Of a stretch of DNA of 64,000 bases, positions 8,474 to 16,348 are shown one piece after another. The translations under genes and the position numbers were made by a program. Location: positions 248,001 to 312,000 of the forward strand of contig NZ_JAAOYO010000002.1 in the NCBI RefSeq assembly GCF_011759505.1, in the 5' to 3' direction. Position 1 is the first letter of the stretch, and every line of letters starts with the position of its first letter. Source of the DNA: Curtobacterium salicis. Lineage in GTDB: Bacteria > Actinomycetota > Actinomycetes > Actinomycetales > Microbacteriaceae. The notes under the pieces are model-generated. The model was not told the origin of the DNA. It saw nothing but the letters and a program-made list of their open reading frames with translations, and made no database searches.

Positions 8474-9241
8474 TCAGACGTCGAAGCCACCACCGAAGTC
8501 ACTGGAGCCCTGGTCGAAGCCGCCGTCGGACATGCCGCCGAAGTCGGAACCACCGTCGCCCCATGAGGCGTCGTCGTACCCGCCGCCGTCGGCCGCACCG
8601 CCGTCGCCGGATCCGTCACCAGTGTCCCCCGAACCGCCGTCATCCGCACCACTCGCATCGGTTCCACCGTCGAACGACCCGGGGTCTGGCAGGAAGGCGC
8701 TCATCAGGGCGGACCCGATCACGTAGCCGCCGACGGTGCCGAGCAGGGAGGCGCCGAGCATGCTCCCGAAGCCGGGGCCCTGGCGGCCGCCGAAGCCACC
8801 GCCGCCGAAGCCACCGCCGCCGCCGAGCCCACCGAGCGAGCGCTCCATGTACCCGGGCTGCCGGAGCTCGGACCGGGTCGCGCTCTGGGCGAGCGAGCGC
8901 GGGTCGTCGCCACGAGGCGCTTCACCGGCCGGTGCCGAACGGGTGAACTCGTCGTAGACCATCCGGCGCTGCTCGGGCGTCAGGGTGGCGAAGGCCTCGG
9001 CGTGGACCTCCTCGATGCGCTCGGGTGGCGCGGTCCGGAGCAGGTAGCGGTACCGCTCGACGGCCCGCTGGTCCTCACCCCCGGCCTGCTGGCCCGGTCC
9101 CGGCTGCGCGGGAGCACCGTACGGCGCCTGCTGGTACGACTGCTGCCCGTACTGGTACCCCGGCTGCGGCGCCCCACCGGCCCCGTTGCGTGGCTGCTCC
9201 GGACGCTCCTCGCGGCCGAGCAGACGGTCGAGGAATCCCAT
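8474..9241 (-). CDS. Gly-rich membrane-associated protein of unknown function
   Basis: A 255-residue protein I cannot assign to a characterised family. The N-terminus MGFLDRLLGREERPEQ is followed by a Gln/Pro/Tyr/Gly-rich stretch (about 25-55). A helical block follows that includes RYLLRTAPPERIEE and TLTPEQRRMVYDEF, then a poly-Gly segment. One hydrophobic helix (MLGASLLGTVGGYVIGSAL) comes next, and the last 70 residues are Gly/Asp/Ser-rich and acidic. The shape suggests a single-pass membrane protein with disordered ends. AAGGAG lies 8 nt before the ATG, and a TACCGT -10 lies further upstream at 9283-9288. Its neighbours give no functional hint. Confidence 0.75.
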   Translation of the reverse strand: MGFLDRLLGREERPEQPRNGAGGAPQPGYQYGQQSYQQAPYGAPAQPGPGQQAGGEDQRAVERYRYLLRTAPPERIEEVHAEAFATLTPEQRRMVYDEFTRSAPAGEAPRGDDPRSLAQSATRSELRQPGYMERSLGGLGGGGGFGGGGFGGRQGPGFGSMLGASLLGTVGGYVIGSALMSAFLPDPGSFDGGTDASGADDGGSGDTGDGSGDGGAADGGGYDDASWGDGGSDFGGMSDGGFDQGSSDFGGGFDV

Positions 9242-9282
9242 GGTGTGCTCCTTCGTCGCGGGCACCGTGCCCGCTGCCGCCC

Positions 9283-9288
9283 ACGGTA
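9283..9288 (-). promoter_or_regulatory. -10 element for the Gly-rich protein gene
   Basis: TACCGT on the minus strand, 41 nt before the ATG at 9241. A start about 7 nt downstream would give a short leader carrying the AAGGAG ribosome site. Confidence 0.45.
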
Positions 9289-9337
9289 GGCACCGGCGGC
9301 CCGGTCTGACTGTGCGTGCGCTCAGAAGCCGCCGTGC

Positions 9338-9355
9338 GCCTCCCGGCCGGGAGGC
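9338..9355. terminator. Palindromic terminator after the GDPD-phosphatase gene
   Basis: An 18-bp perfect palindrome, GCCTCCCGGCCGGGAGGC, lies ten bases past the stop of the minus-strand gene and overlaps one copy of the recurrent CGGGAGGCACG motif. Confidence 0.7.
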
Positions 9356-9365
9356 ACGACCGCCG

Positions 9366-10952
9366 TCAGGACGTCGGCTCGGCCCCGGCGACCGCCGCGG
9401 TCCACACCGCGAACAGCTCGTCCGCCGCGCCCGGGTGCGCCGCGAGGAACGGCGCGCCGACCGGCGGGAAGTCGTCGACCGGTCCGTCGAGGGTGAGGAC
9501 CACACCGCCGGCCTCGTGCACGAGCAGCACGGCCGCGGCGTGGTCCACCGGGTCGAACGCCGGCATGCACGCGCCGATCCCCCGGCCGGCGGCGACCTGG
9601 GCGATGGTCAGGGTCCCGGAGCCCGGGATGCGCACGGCGCAGGAGCGGGCGGCGAGCGCGTCCACGAAGGCGGCGAAGCCGGGCCACGGGTGCGTGCCGT
9701 CGAGCTCGGTCCCGACGACGGCTCCGGCGAGCGGGCGTGGCGCGTCGTCCAGGCGGAGCACCCGGTCGCGTTCGGTCGCACCGCGGCCGCGTCGGGCCTC
9801 GAGGACCTCGCCGCGCCAGGGGTCGGCGACCACGCCGACCAGGGGGCGTCCGGACCGGGTGAGGCACAGCGAGGTGCTCGTCCACGGCACGCCGTTCATC
9901 AGGTTGCGGCTGCCGTCGACCGGGTCCACGTACCAGCGGTGCTTGTCCCCGGGCGCGACGCCGTACTCCTCGCCGACGAAGCCGTGCTCCGGGAACACGG
10001 CGCGCACCCGGCCGCGGACGTGCTGCTCGATCGAGCGGTCGAGTGCGGCGACCCGGGCTGCGGCGTCACCGGCGTCCGGGTCGATGCGGTGCTCACGGGT
10101 GAAGGCGATCACCTCGTGTGCGATCCGGTGCGCCAGGGTCTGGGCACGACCGGCGACCTCGGCCTCGGAGGGTTCCCGCACCGGCCGCGACCAGCCGTCG
10201 CGCTCGGCGGCGGCGAGGACCGCGTGCACGGTGGCGACGTCCTCGGTCAGGACCAGGTCCGCACCGAGCCGGGTCGCCCACCGCGTCGGCTCGGGGTCGT
10301 CGACGGTCCACACCGCCACGCAGAGGCCGAGGGTGTGCGCCGCGCGGACGGTCGCGGGGATGAGGAAGGCGACGTCGAGGTCGAGCGTCGAGGGCCGGAG
10401 CTCCCGCACCTGCGCGGACGTCGGCGGTCCGAGGGTGTCCCAGGGCAGCCAGACGTCGGCGTCGGGCAGCAGCGACCGGACGGCGGTCATCGCGGCGACC
10501 GTCCCACGCCAGGCCACCCGCACGGTGTCGTCCGAACCGGTGTCGGCGGCCGCCACGGTCCGGACCGCGGCCTCGGCGTCGGCCGGGTCCGCGAGCCCGA
10601 TCACGAGCGAGGCGGAGCAGCCCGCCAGCCGCTCGAGCACGGCGTCGAGCCGCGGGATGCGGTCGAGGCCGTTGCCGAGCCGGGCGACGTCGCACCACGA
10701 CACCTCGGCGACCCGGCGTCCGTCGCCCCACATCCGCCCGAGGGTCTCGTCGTGCAGCAGCACCGCGACCCCGTCGGCGGTGACGCGGACGTCCACGGCG
10801 ACGACGTCGGCACCGAGCGCCTCGGCGACCACGACGCCCGGCAGGGTGTTCTCGCGGCGGACGCGCGGGGCCCCGCGTGAGGCGACGATCCGTGGCGGAC
10901 GGAGGCCGGGCCTCCCGGTCGTCAGCGGTGCCGGGGTCTCGAGCGTCGTCAC
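9366..10952 (-). CDS. Fusion of a degenerate GDPD-like domain with an inositol monophosphatase domain
   Basis: A 528-residue two-domain protein. Residues about 20-270 resemble glycerophosphodiester phosphodiesterases (RENTLPG, GADVVAVDVRVTADG, VLLHDETLGRM). However, the catalytic HRG is SRG (Ser25) and the first metal acid of ExD is Ala52; Asp54 and His67 remain. The second half is an inositol monophosphatase-like domain with GFVGEEYG, the metal motif DPVDGSRNLMNG and a C-terminal FDPVDHAAAVLL. The C-terminal phosphatase looks intact; the N-terminal domain probably lacks activity and may bind a phosphoester. GTG 10952 is chosen because conserved sequence begins soon after it. The gene is monocistronic. 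The substrate could be inositol phosphate, another sugar phosphate or a nucleotide such as PAP. Confidence 0.85.
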   Translation of the reverse strand: MTTLETPAPLTTGRPGLRPPRIVASRGAPRVRRENTLPGVVVAEALGADVVAVDVRVTADGVAVLLHDETLGRMWGDGRRVAEVSWCDVARLGNGLDRIPRLDAVLERLAGCSASLVIGLADPADAEAAVRTVAAADTGSDDTVRVAWRGTVAAMTAVRSLLPDADVWLPWDTLGPPTSAQVRELRPSTLDLDVAFLIPATVRAAHTLGLCVAVWTVDDPEPTRWATRLGADLVLTEDVATVHAVLAAAERDGWSRPVREPSEAEVAGRAQTLAHRIAHEVIAFTREHRIDPDAGDAAARVAALDRSIEQHVRGRVRAVFPEHGFVGEEYGVAPGDKHRWYVDPVDGSRNLMNGVPWTSTSLCLTRSGRPLVGVVADPWRGEVLEARRGRGATERDRVLRLDDAPRPLAGAVVGTELDGTHPWPGFAAFVDALAARSCAVRIPGSGTLTIAQVAAGRGIGACMPAFDPVDHAAAVLLVHEAGGVVLTLDGPVDDFPPVGAPFLAAHPGAADELFAVWTAAVAGAEPTS

Positions 10953-11027
10953 CGTCCCATGGTGGGAGGGCGGGCCGAACACCACGTGACGGGGCGGTGA
11001 ACAGCCGGGGCCTGCGAGGATGGGCGA

Positions 11028-11453
11028 GTGGAGACTCGTACCTGGGGCTGGCTCGCGGCGGTCGTCGACGTCGTGCTCATCGTGGCGTTCGCCGTCATCG
11101 GACGCAGTTCGCACGGCGAGGCGTTCGCGCCACTCGGCCTGTGGACGACCGCGTACCCGTTCCTGGCCGGCTGGGCCATCGCGTACGTGACCTCCGGGGC
11201 GTGGTCGCGTCCGCTCGCGATCTGGCCGACCGGCGTCGTGGCGTGGATCCTCACGGTGTTCGTCGGCATGGCGATCCGGGTCGCGACCGGGCAGGGTGTC
11301 GTCGACGGCAACCCGTTGCCGATCTCGTTCCTCGTCGTCGCGACCATCGTGCTCGGCGTGTTCCTGGTCGGCTGGCGGCTCCTGGCCCGGCTCGTCCTGC
11401 GGGTCCGGTCAGGTCGTCGTCCGGCCGCCGGCGACCCCGAGGCCGTCCGCTAG
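11028..11453 (+). CDS. DUF3054 membrane protein
   Basis: A 141-residue protein with four hydrophobic helices and the short motifs of DUF3054, a small actinobacterial family of unknown function (VVDVVLIVAFAVIGRSSH near the N-terminus, then WILTVFVGMAIR). The GTG at 11028 has a GAGGAT hexamer 6 nt upstream, a weak -10, and no ribosome site, so it may be leaderless. Its TAG stop overlaps the stop codon of the convergent gene at 11450 by four bases. Confidence 0.8.
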   Translation: METRTWGWLAAVVDVVLIVAFAVIGRSSHGEAFAPLGLWTTAYPFLAGWAIAYVTSGAWSRPLAIWPTGVVAWILTVFVGMAIRVATGQGVVDGNPLPISFLVVATIVLGVFLVGWRLLARLVLRVRSGRRPAAGDPEAVR

Positions 11454-12103
11454 AACAGCCCGCCGCGCGGACCCTCGTCGGGGCCCTCGAGTCCGCGGAA
11501 CATGTCCGACACCAGGGCCGCGATCTGCGGTTCGACGAGCCGCTCGACCGCTTCCGCGATGCGCTCCCGGTGGTCCAGCAGGGCCAGGCACACGGCCGTG
11601 CCGGTCGACCGTGCACACTCGTCGGACAGCTCGATCTCGTGGCGGAGGGCGGCCTTCGCCTCGTCCGACAGCGGCTCGCGTGGCTCCTGTTCGGACGCCC
11701 CGGTCCCCGCGAGCTCGCCGAGGGTGAAGAGGAACGGCTCCCCCGGCTCCGGCTGCGGGTCGACGTCGAGGCCCTGGAACTCCGGCGACAGCCCGTCGGC
11801 CGGCTGGTAGCCCGAGTGCCGCTTGCGCGCAGCGGCGCGCTCGAGTTCGCGCTGCAGCAGCGGCAGGTTCTTCGCCGTGTAGTCGTCGACGGCGTCCTCG
11901 ACGATGGCGGACATCCGACCGATCAGCGCGTGCTGCACCGGGTGCGGCACGTCCGGACCGAACCCGGCCGCGGCGGCGATCGGTGACCCCGTGCAGCGGC
12001 GGCAGATGCGGGTGCGCGGACGGGCCGTGCCGATCTGCCAGCGGGGCAGCCAGCGCAGCCAGACGTCGACGGCGTTCCGCACGCGTCCGTCGATGCCGTC
12101 CAT
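11450..12103 (-). CDS. Conserved hypothetical protein with an N-terminal CxxC
   Basis: A 217-residue soluble protein I do not recognise. Near the N-terminus it has TRICRRCTGSP, a CxxC pair that could bind metal. The rest is mainly helical and charged, with a Pro/Glu-rich linker (GLDVDPQPEPGEPFLF) and a C-terminal helix pair (HEIELSDECARSTGTAV, LLDHRERIAEAVERLVE). There is no signal peptide or membrane segment. The spacing from DUF3097, upstream on the same strand, is 141 bp and includes an inverted repeat, so co-transcription is uncertain. The stop overlaps the convergent DUF3054 stop. Confidence 0.7.
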   Translation of the reverse strand: MDGIDGRVRNAVDVWLRWLPRWQIGTARPRTRICRRCTGSPIAAAAGFGPDVPHPVQHALIGRMSAIVEDAVDDYTAKNLPLLQRELERAAARKRHSGYQPADGLSPEFQGLDVDPQPEPGEPFLFTLGELAGTGASEQEPREPLSDEAKAALRHEIELSDECARSTGTAVCLALLDHRERIAEAVERLVEPQIAALVSDMFRGLEGPDEGPRGGLF

Positions 12104-12151
12104 CCTGCAAGCGTAGGCGGCGCGCCCGGGATCCGACCCGAGGCTCGGTGC

Positions 12152-12193
12152 GGCGGACAGAACTCGGCGGATGTGGCACGGGATCTGTCCGCC
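12152..12193 (-). terminator. Inverted repeat after the DUF3097 gene
   Basis: The 10-bp arms GGCGGACAGA (12152-12161) and TCTGTCCGCC (12184-12193) surround a 22-nt loop. It lies between two minus-strand genes and could end transcription of DUF3097. Confidence 0.45.
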
Positions 12194-12244
12194 TGGCCGA
12201 GGCTCGGCGCGGCCCGGCGCGGCGGGGAGGCGCGGGTGCGGCCG

Positions 12245-13174
12245 TCAGGCCGGCTCGGTGACGAAGTCGATCAGTTCCTCGACCCGACCGAGCAGCTGCG
12301 GCTCGAGGTCGGCGAAGGTCCGGACCTGCCCGAGGATCCGCTGCCACGCCCGGGCGATGTCGGCCTGCTCCGCGTGCGGCCAGCCGAGCGCTTGGCAGAT
12401 GCCGGCCTTCCACTCGATCGACCGCGGGATCGTCGGCCACGCCGGCAGTCCGACGCGCGCCGGCTTCACCGACTGCCACACGTCGACGAACGGGTGCCCG
12501 ACGACGAGGACGTGCGCGCCCCACTTCCCCCGCATCACGGCGTCGGCGAAGCGGGACTCCTTCGAGCCCGGCACGAGGTGGTCCACGAGGACGCCGACGC
12601 GGCGCTCCCGGGTCGGCCGGAAGTCGTCGAGCACGTCGGCCAGGTTGTCGACGCCGGACAGCTCCTCGACGACGACCCCCTCGACGCGGAGGTCGGCGCC
12701 CCACACCTTCTCGACGAGTTCGGCGTCGTGCTTGCCCTCGACCATGATCCGGCTCGGCAGCGCCACGCGGGCGCGCTGCTGCTCGACGGCGAACGACCCG
12801 GACGCGGTGCGGAGGCGACCACCGTCGGAGGTGTGCCGGACCGCGGGGGCCGCACCGGGCCTCCCGGCCGTCGTCGTGGACCGAGCCGGCGGGGCGGCCG
12901 CGGCGGACCGACCGACCGGTGCCTGTGGGCGGCTCAGGGTGACGAGTTCGCCCTCGAGCAGGAACTGGCCGACGAAGGGGAAGGCGCGGACGCGGCCCTT
13001 CCAGTCCTCGAGCGCGACGTTCCCGGCCTCGAGCCCGACCACGGCGCCGGCCCAGCCGGAGTCCGGGTCCTCGAGCACCATGTCGCGCTCGAGCGGCACC
13101 TGCCGCACCTTCTGCACACCCCGCGAGCGCCAGTCGCCCGAGAGCACGTCACTGCCGTACCGGTCCTCGTCCAC
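12245..13174 (-). CDS. DUF3097 family protein
   Basis: A 309-residue member of DUF3097, a conserved actinobacterial family of unknown function. The typical start (DRYGSDVLSGDWR) is present, followed by a linker rich in Ala, Pro and Arg (about 95-140). The conserved core follows with IMVEGKHDAELVEKVWG, ELSGVDNLADVL, VGVLVDHLVPGSKE and VVGHPFVDVWQSVKP. These blocks resemble Toprim-like nucleic-acid enzymes (Glu in VEG, acidic residues in VDHL), which is my inference. GTG 13174 is preferred over GTG 13180 because a TACGCT -10 lies 7 nt before it, fitting a leaderless start. Confidence 0.85.
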   Translation of the reverse strand: MDEDRYGSDVLSGDWRSRGVQKVRQVPLERDMVLEDPDSGWAGAVVGLEAGNVALEDWKGRVRAFPFVGQFLLEGELVTLSRPQAPVGRSAAAAPPARSTTTAGRPGAAPAVRHTSDGGRLRTASGSFAVEQQRARVALPSRIMVEGKHDAELVEKVWGADLRVEGVVVEELSGVDNLADVLDDFRPTRERRVGVLVDHLVPGSKESRFADAVMRGKWGAHVLVVGHPFVDVWQSVKPARVGLPAWPTIPRSIEWKAGICQALGWPHAEQADIARAWQRILGQVRTFADLEPQLLGRVEELIDFVTEPA

Positions 13175-13181
13175 CCGCACG

Positions 13182-13187
13182 AGCGTA
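13182..13187 (-). promoter_or_regulatory. Leaderless -10 of the DUF3097 gene
   Basis: TACGCT on the minus strand ends 7 nt before GTG 13174. Confidence 0.55.
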
Positions 13188-13254
13188 CTGTCGACGGGCG
13201 TCCGGACAACGTCGACCGGCCGGTCCCCCCTCATCCCGACGGAAGGCACATCCC

Positions 13255-14307
13255 GTGCGCGCAACAGTCATCCACGCCCCCCGCGACATCCGTGTCGAGG
13301 AGCGCGACGCCCCCACGATCCTCACCCCGTCCGACGCCGTCGTGCGCGTCGTCGCCGCGTGTGTCTGCGGCTCCGACCTCTGGCCCTACCGCGGTGTCCG
13401 CGACACGAAGGAGCCGCGGGGGATCGGCCACGAGTTCGTCGGCGTCGTCGACCAGGTCGGCGACGACGTGACCGACCTGCACGTGGGCGACTTCGTCATC
13501 GCGCCCTTCACCACCAACGACGGCACCTGCCAGGCCTGCGCGCATGGCATGACGAGCGGCTGCGACCACGGCTCGACCTTCGGCGTCACCCCGGACGCGT
13601 ACGGCCACCCGCTCGGGGGCGCGCAGGCCGAGTACGTCCGCGTGCCGGACGCCGCCGCCAGCCTGGTCGTCGTGCCCGGACCGGTCGACGACGACCTGGT
13701 GCCGTCGCTGCTGACCCTGTCCGACGTGTTCTCCACCGGGCACCACGCGGCCGTCTCGGCCGAGGTCGGCCCGGGCAAGACCGTCGTCGTGGTCGGCGAC
13801 GGCGCGGTCGGGCTGTCCGCCGTGCTGGCGGCGAAGCGCCTCGGGGCCGAGCGGATCATCGCGATGAGCCGGCACGCGGACCGCCAGGCCCTCGCGCGGG
13901 AGTTCGGCGCGACCGACATCGTCGAGGCCCGGGGCGACGAGGGCGTCGCGGCCGTGCGGGAGCTCCTCGGCGGAGACCTCGCCGACTGCGCACTCGAGGC
14001 CGTCGGTACCGCGGAGAGCATGGACCAGGCACTCCGCGTCGTCCGCGCCGGTGGTGCCGTCGGGTACGTCGGTGTGCCGGCGGGTGACCCGGAGCTGCCG
14101 ATGCCGTTCCTGTTCGCGAAGAACATCACGGTGGGCGGCGGCATGGCACCGGCGCGCGCCTACATCGAGGAGCTGCTGCCCGACGTGCTGTCGCGCACGA
14201 TCGACCCGGGCAAGGTGTTCGACCTCGAGCTGCCCCTCGACCAGGCGCCCGAGGCCTACGCCGCGATGGACGAGCGCCGCGCCATCAAGGTGCTGCTGCG
14301 CCCGTAG
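13255..14307 (+). CDS. Zinc-dependent alcohol dehydrogenase (MDR family)
   Basis: A 350-residue medium-chain dehydrogenase. Catalytic zinc ligands are Cys38 (CGSD) and His59-Glu60 (GIGHEFVG). The structural zinc lobe reads GTCQACAHGMTSGCDHG: Cys92, Cys95 and Cys103 are present, with His98 where a fourth ligand is expected. The Rossmann fingerprint GDGAVGL follows near 179. This is the threonine-dehydrogenase-like branch; NAD(P) preference and alcohol substrate are not readable. GTG 13255 has GGAAGG upstream. The gene starts 80 bp from the divergent DUF3097 and is convergent with the polyketide pair, with a long hairpin between them. Confidence 0.9.
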   Translation: MRATVIHAPRDIRVEERDAPTILTPSDAVVRVVAACVCGSDLWPYRGVRDTKEPRGIGHEFVGVVDQVGDDVTDLHVGDFVIAPFTTNDGTCQACAHGMTSGCDHGSTFGVTPDAYGHPLGGAQAEYVRVPDAAASLVVVPGPVDDDLVPSLLTLSDVFSTGHHAAVSAEVGPGKTVVVVGDGAVGLSAVLAAKRLGAERIIAMSRHADRQALAREFGATDIVEARGDEGVAAVRELLGGDLADCALEAVGTAESMDQALRVVRAGGAVGYVGVPAGDPELPMPFLFAKNITVGGGMAPARAYIEELLPDVLSRTIDPGKVFDLELPLDQAPEAYAAMDERRAIKVLLRP

Positions 14308-14312
14308 CCCCT

Positions 14313-14384
14313 CGCGAAACGCAACGTGGGCGGTCCCGCGCAGCGGTACTCCGTTGCGCAGTGCCGCCCACGTTGCGTTTCGCG
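14313..14384. terminator. Long perfect hairpin between convergent genes
   Basis: Two perfectly complementary 21-bp arms (14313-14333 and 14364-14384, starting CGCGAAACGCAACG) enclose a 30-nt loop. The loop holds a second hairpin, GCGCAGCGG against CCGTTGCGC with one wobble. It sits between stop codons of the dehydrogenase (+) and methyltransferase (-) and can act in both directions. Confidence 0.85.
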
Positions 14385-14389
14385 GAAGG

Positions 14390-15079
14390 TCAGCGGACGG
14401 CGAGGACCCGGTGCGGGGACGCGGACTCGGCACGCCATCCCGGCGGGAGGGCCGCGGCGAGCTCGGGGACCGTGAAGCTCCGGCGGATCGAGCGGAGGCC
14501 GTCCTCGCGGATGAACGTGCCGACCGACACGAACGACGCCCCGACGGCGTAGAGCCGGTAGGCGGACACCGAGCGCCGGATGTCGGAGTGCACGCTGCGC
14601 CCGACGGCGAGCTCCGCGGAGTCCCGGAGGAACGCCCCCCGCTCGGCGTCGTCGAGGTGGTGCAGCACGTGGTTCGACACGACGACGTCGAACCGCTCCC
14701 CCGCCGCGACCAGGTCGCCGCTCGACTGCGTGCGGAAGGTCACCCCGGCCGTCGTCTGCCGCTCGGCAGCGGCGATCGCCCGCGGGTCCGGGTCCACGCC
14801 GACGACCTCGAGGTCGAAGCCGTCGCTCCGCGCCCACCGCACCAGCGACCGGGCGAGGTCGCCGCCGCCGCAGCCCAGGTCGAGCACGCGAGCCCGACCG
14901 GTCGGCGGCAGCGCCGGAGCGACGTGGGTGCGCCACACCGACCGCCAGCCGGACACCGCGGCGTTCACCAGGGCGAACCGGCGGAAGGTGCGGTCGAGCG
15001 TCGCCGGATCGCAGTCCGGGTCGTCCATGAGTTCGCGCAGGTCGACCGCGCGGGTGGACAGGTCGACGGGGTCGGTCAC
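14390..15079 (-). CDS. Class I SAM-dependent methyltransferase
   Basis: A 229-residue Rossmann-fold methyltransferase. Motif I is VLDLGCGGGDLAR, the acidic end of strand 2 is VVGVDPDP, and motif IV is VVVSNHVLHHLDD. The gene overlaps the polyketide synthase stop by four bases, so the two are translated together and the enzyme probably methylates the polyketide product. In other actinobacteria, methyltransferases paired with type III synthases act on alkylresorcinol or alkylpyrone hydroxyls or ring carbons; which one applies here is not decidable. No oxygenase or prenyltransferase follows. Confidence 0.88.
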   Translation of the reverse strand: MTDPVDLSTRAVDLRELMDDPDCDPATLDRTFRRFALVNAAVSGWRSVWRTHVAPALPPTGRARVLDLGCGGGDLARSLVRWARSDGFDLEVVGVDPDPRAIAAAERQTTAGVTFRTQSSGDLVAAGERFDVVVSNHVLHHLDDAERGAFLRDSAELAVGRSVHSDIRRSVSAYRLYAVGASFVSVGTFIREDGLRSIRRSFTVPELAAALPPGWRAESASPHRVLAVR

Positions 15080-16245
15080 GCCCCGGCCCCGACGGGGACG
15101 TCGGCGTCGGCCGCGTCGACCACGGCGAGTTCACCACCGGCATCCGTCGCGGCGACCGCGCTCCCGACGACCGTCAGAGATGCCGCCTCGACCGTCAGTC
15201 CCGGCCCGAAGGCCAGTGCGACGACGGGCGTCCCGTCCGACGGGCCGGCCTCGAGGGCCTCCCGGAGGACGAACAGCACCGTCGCGCTCGACATGTTGCC
15301 GTGGTCGCGGAGCACGGCGCGGCTCGCCGTGAGGGCGCTGTCCGGCAGGTGCAGTGCGTCCTGGGTCCGGTCGAGGATCGCGCGCCCACCGGGGTGCACG
15401 GCCCAGACCGGCACGTCGTCCGGCGTCCAGCCGCGGGGTTCGAGGAGCGGGGCGACCGCCTCGGCGGCGTGGACGCCGATCAGCTTCGGGACCTGGGTGC
15501 TCAGCACCATCTCGAAGCCCTCGTCACCGATGTTCCACGCCATCTCGCTCGCGCCCTCGGGCAGGACCGTCGTGGTGAACGCGTCGAGGCGGAGCCCCGG
15601 CCCGTCCGCTGTGACGACGGCCGCCGCGGCACCGTCGCCGAAGACGCTGTTCGCGACGATCTGGTCCGGGTCCTCGGAGTTCCGCACGTGCAGGGTGCAG
15701 AGTTCGGCACAGACGACGAGGACGACCGCGGTGGGGTCCGCTCCGACGAACGCGTCGGCGATGCGGAGCGCCGGGAACGCGGCGAAGCAGCCCATGAACC
15801 CGACGTGCTGTCGGAAGACGTTCCGCGGCAGCCCGAGTTCCTCGACGATCGCCAGGTCCGGACCCGGCTGCGTGAAGCCCGTGCAGGACACCGTGACGAC
15901 GTGGGTGACGGTCGCGGGGTCGACCCCGGCCCGGTCGAGTGCGTCACGAGCGGCGCCGACGAACAGCGGCGGCGCGAGCTCGCGGAAGCGGTCGTTCCGG
16001 GTGCCCGTGCTCGGCGAGGTGAGGACCCCGTCGGCGTCGCGGAAGACACCGGGACCGGCGGCGGAGTCGAGCTCCGGCAGGACGCTGTGGCGGTGCTCGA
16101 CCTCGGAGGCGTTGAAGGCCGCGGGCACCAGCCGCGAGGCCAGCCTCCCGAGGCCGGGCTGGGCGGCGAACAGGTCACGGACCGACGCCTGCCCGAGGGT
16201 GGTCCGCGGGACGGCGGTACCGATGGCTCGGATCGTTGCTGACAC
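15076..16245 (-). CDS. Type III polyketide synthase (chalcone-synthase-like)
   Basis: A 389-residue homodimeric ketosynthase that condenses an acyl-CoA starter with malonyl-CoA units. The catalytic triad is present: Cys153 in GFMGCFAAFPAL, His284 in AVHPGGRAIL and Asn317 in DHGNMSSATV. TVSCTGFTQPGPD (118-130) is the conserved start of the active-site tunnel. The sequence looks like bacterial alkylresorcinol/alkylpyrone synthases rather than plant enzymes. GTG 16245 is chosen because conserved sequence starts immediately; an AGGA lies 6 nt before it. The gene is first of a two-gene operon with the methyltransferase. The product is probably a methylated phenolic or pyrone lipid. Confidence 0.9.
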   Translation of the reverse strand: MSATIRAIGTAVPRTTLGQASVRDLFAAQPGLGRLASRLVPAAFNASEVEHRHSVLPELDSAAGPGVFRDADGVLTSPSTGTRNDRFRELAPPLFVGAARDALDRAGVDPATVTHVVTVSCTGFTQPGPDLAIVEELGLPRNVFRQHVGFMGCFAAFPALRIADAFVGADPTAVVLVVCAELCTLHVRNSEDPDQIVANSVFGDGAAAAVVTADGPGLRLDAFTTTVLPEGASEMAWNIGDEGFEMVLSTQVPKLIGVHAAEAVAPLLEPRGWTPDDVPVWAVHPGGRAILDRTQDALHLPDSALTASRAVLRDHGNMSSATVLFVLREALEAGPSDGTPVVALAFGPGLTVEAASLTVVGSAVAATDAGGELAVVDAADADVPVGAGA

Positions 16246-16290
16246 GCTCCATCCTGTCACCGGATCGCTGACGTGTCCCCAGGATGGACG

Positions 16291-16322
16291 GGAGGCCCGT
16301 GGCGGTTTCGCCACGGGCCTCC
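16291..16322 (-). terminator. Terminator of the gatCAB operon
   Basis: A perfect 14-bp stem (16291-16304 with 16309-16322, arm GGAGGCCCGTGGCG) closes a 4-nt loop 27 bases past the gatB stop. Confidence 0.85.
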
Positions 16323-16348
16323 TTCATGAGCGCGTCCAGCGCTGGGTC

